Shown piece by piece: positions 5,680-5,866 of a stretch of 5,866 nt of DNA. Below the pieces are notes generated by a model. It saw only the letters and a program-made list of their open reading frames with translations. It was not told the origin of the DNA and made no database searches. Source of the DNA: an uncultured Selenomonadales bacterium (GTDB taxonomy: Bacteria; Bacillota_C; Negativicutes; Selenomonadales; Selenomonadaceae); the NCBI GenBank assembly GCA_937916025.1, contig CALGGX010000148.1:1-5866 (forward strand), written 5' to 3'. A program made the translations under genes and the position numbers. Within the stretch, counting starts at the first letter, position 1; the number at the start of each line of letters is the position of its first letter.

Positions 5680-5866
5680 ATGTTGAAAAAACTTTTGATT
5701 GCGGCATTGATCACGGGCAGTATGATGTTTGCTCCGATTGCGAGCGCGGCTGTCGAGACGTACATCGGCACAGGCGAATATGTCATGAGCAATTTCGAGA
5801 CGCCCGACATTGCTCAACAACGCGCACAAAAATACGCCGAACGCAATGCGCAGGAACAGGCGGGCG
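5680..5866 (+). CDS. Exported LPP20-like protein, N-terminal part (runs off right edge)
   Basis: Only the first 62 codons are visible. The sequence begins with a signal peptide (MLKKLLIAALITGSMMF, then ASA at 21-23 before AVETY) without a lipobox. Residues 24-62 align with residues 29-67 of the TPR protein at 3766: AAVETY.G.GEY.M is shared, then AQ.RA, AER and AQEQAG, about 25 identities over 40 positions by eye counting the alanine before the cleavage site. The two are paralogues at least in this region; whether this copy also has TPR units lies outside the window. The ribosome site is weak (AAAGAAG, 5664-5670, 9 nt from the ATG). The gene starts 15 nt after the transglutaminase-like stop and is likely in the same transcript. 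Confidence 0.88.
   Translation, partial: MLKKLLIAALITGSMMFAPIASAAVETYIGTGEYVMSNFETPDIAQQRAQKYAERNAQEQAG

Overview
The window reads as a typical dense bacterial chromosome segment of roughly balanced GC. The gene types and the secreted LPP20-like/TPR and transglutaminase-like proteins fit a Gram-negative-type Firmicute (Negativicutes, Selenomonas-like). This placement is an inference from gene content and codon style, such as frequent CTC, TCG, GTC and CGA codons. No marker gene in the window proves it.

Layout. The left quarter is a minus-strand lysine/diaminopimelate pair: dapB (460-1248, TTG start) followed by asd (445 to beyond the left edge). They are 14 nt apart and surely co-transcribed. 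A 151-nt divergent intergenic region (1249-1399) carries a plausible promoter for each direction, with the two -35 elements only 14 nt apart. From 1400 to the right edge everything is on the plus strand in one tightly packed run: a tRNA1(Val) A37 N6-methyltransferase-type protein (trmN, 1400-2113), rsmI (2103-2924), a ProC/pyrroline-5-carboxylate-reductase-like protein with eroded motifs (2921-3760), an exported LPP20-like/coiled-coil/TPR protein (3766-5037), an exported transglutaminase-like papain-fold protein (5053-5664), and the start of a second LPP20-like exported protein (5680 to beyond the right edge). Junctions are -11, -4, +5, +15 and +15 nt, and I see no terminator between any of them.

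How it fits together. The minus-strand pair feeds aspartate into lysine and meso-diaminopimelate for peptidoglycan. The first two plus-strand genes modify tRNA and 16S rRNA; the trmN-like and rsmI genes are also near neighbours in Bacillus (yabB-yazA-yabC). The last three genes all encode exported proteins. Two of them share a homologous N-terminal region (about 25 of 40 residues identical), and the transglutaminase-like protein sits between them. This suggests an envelope or periplasmic module of unknown function attached to the end of a housekeeping operon. It is the most interesting part of the window, together with the degenerate ProC-like protein. I see no tRNA, rRNA, CRISPR array, insertion sequence, integrase, riboswitch or convincing terminator.
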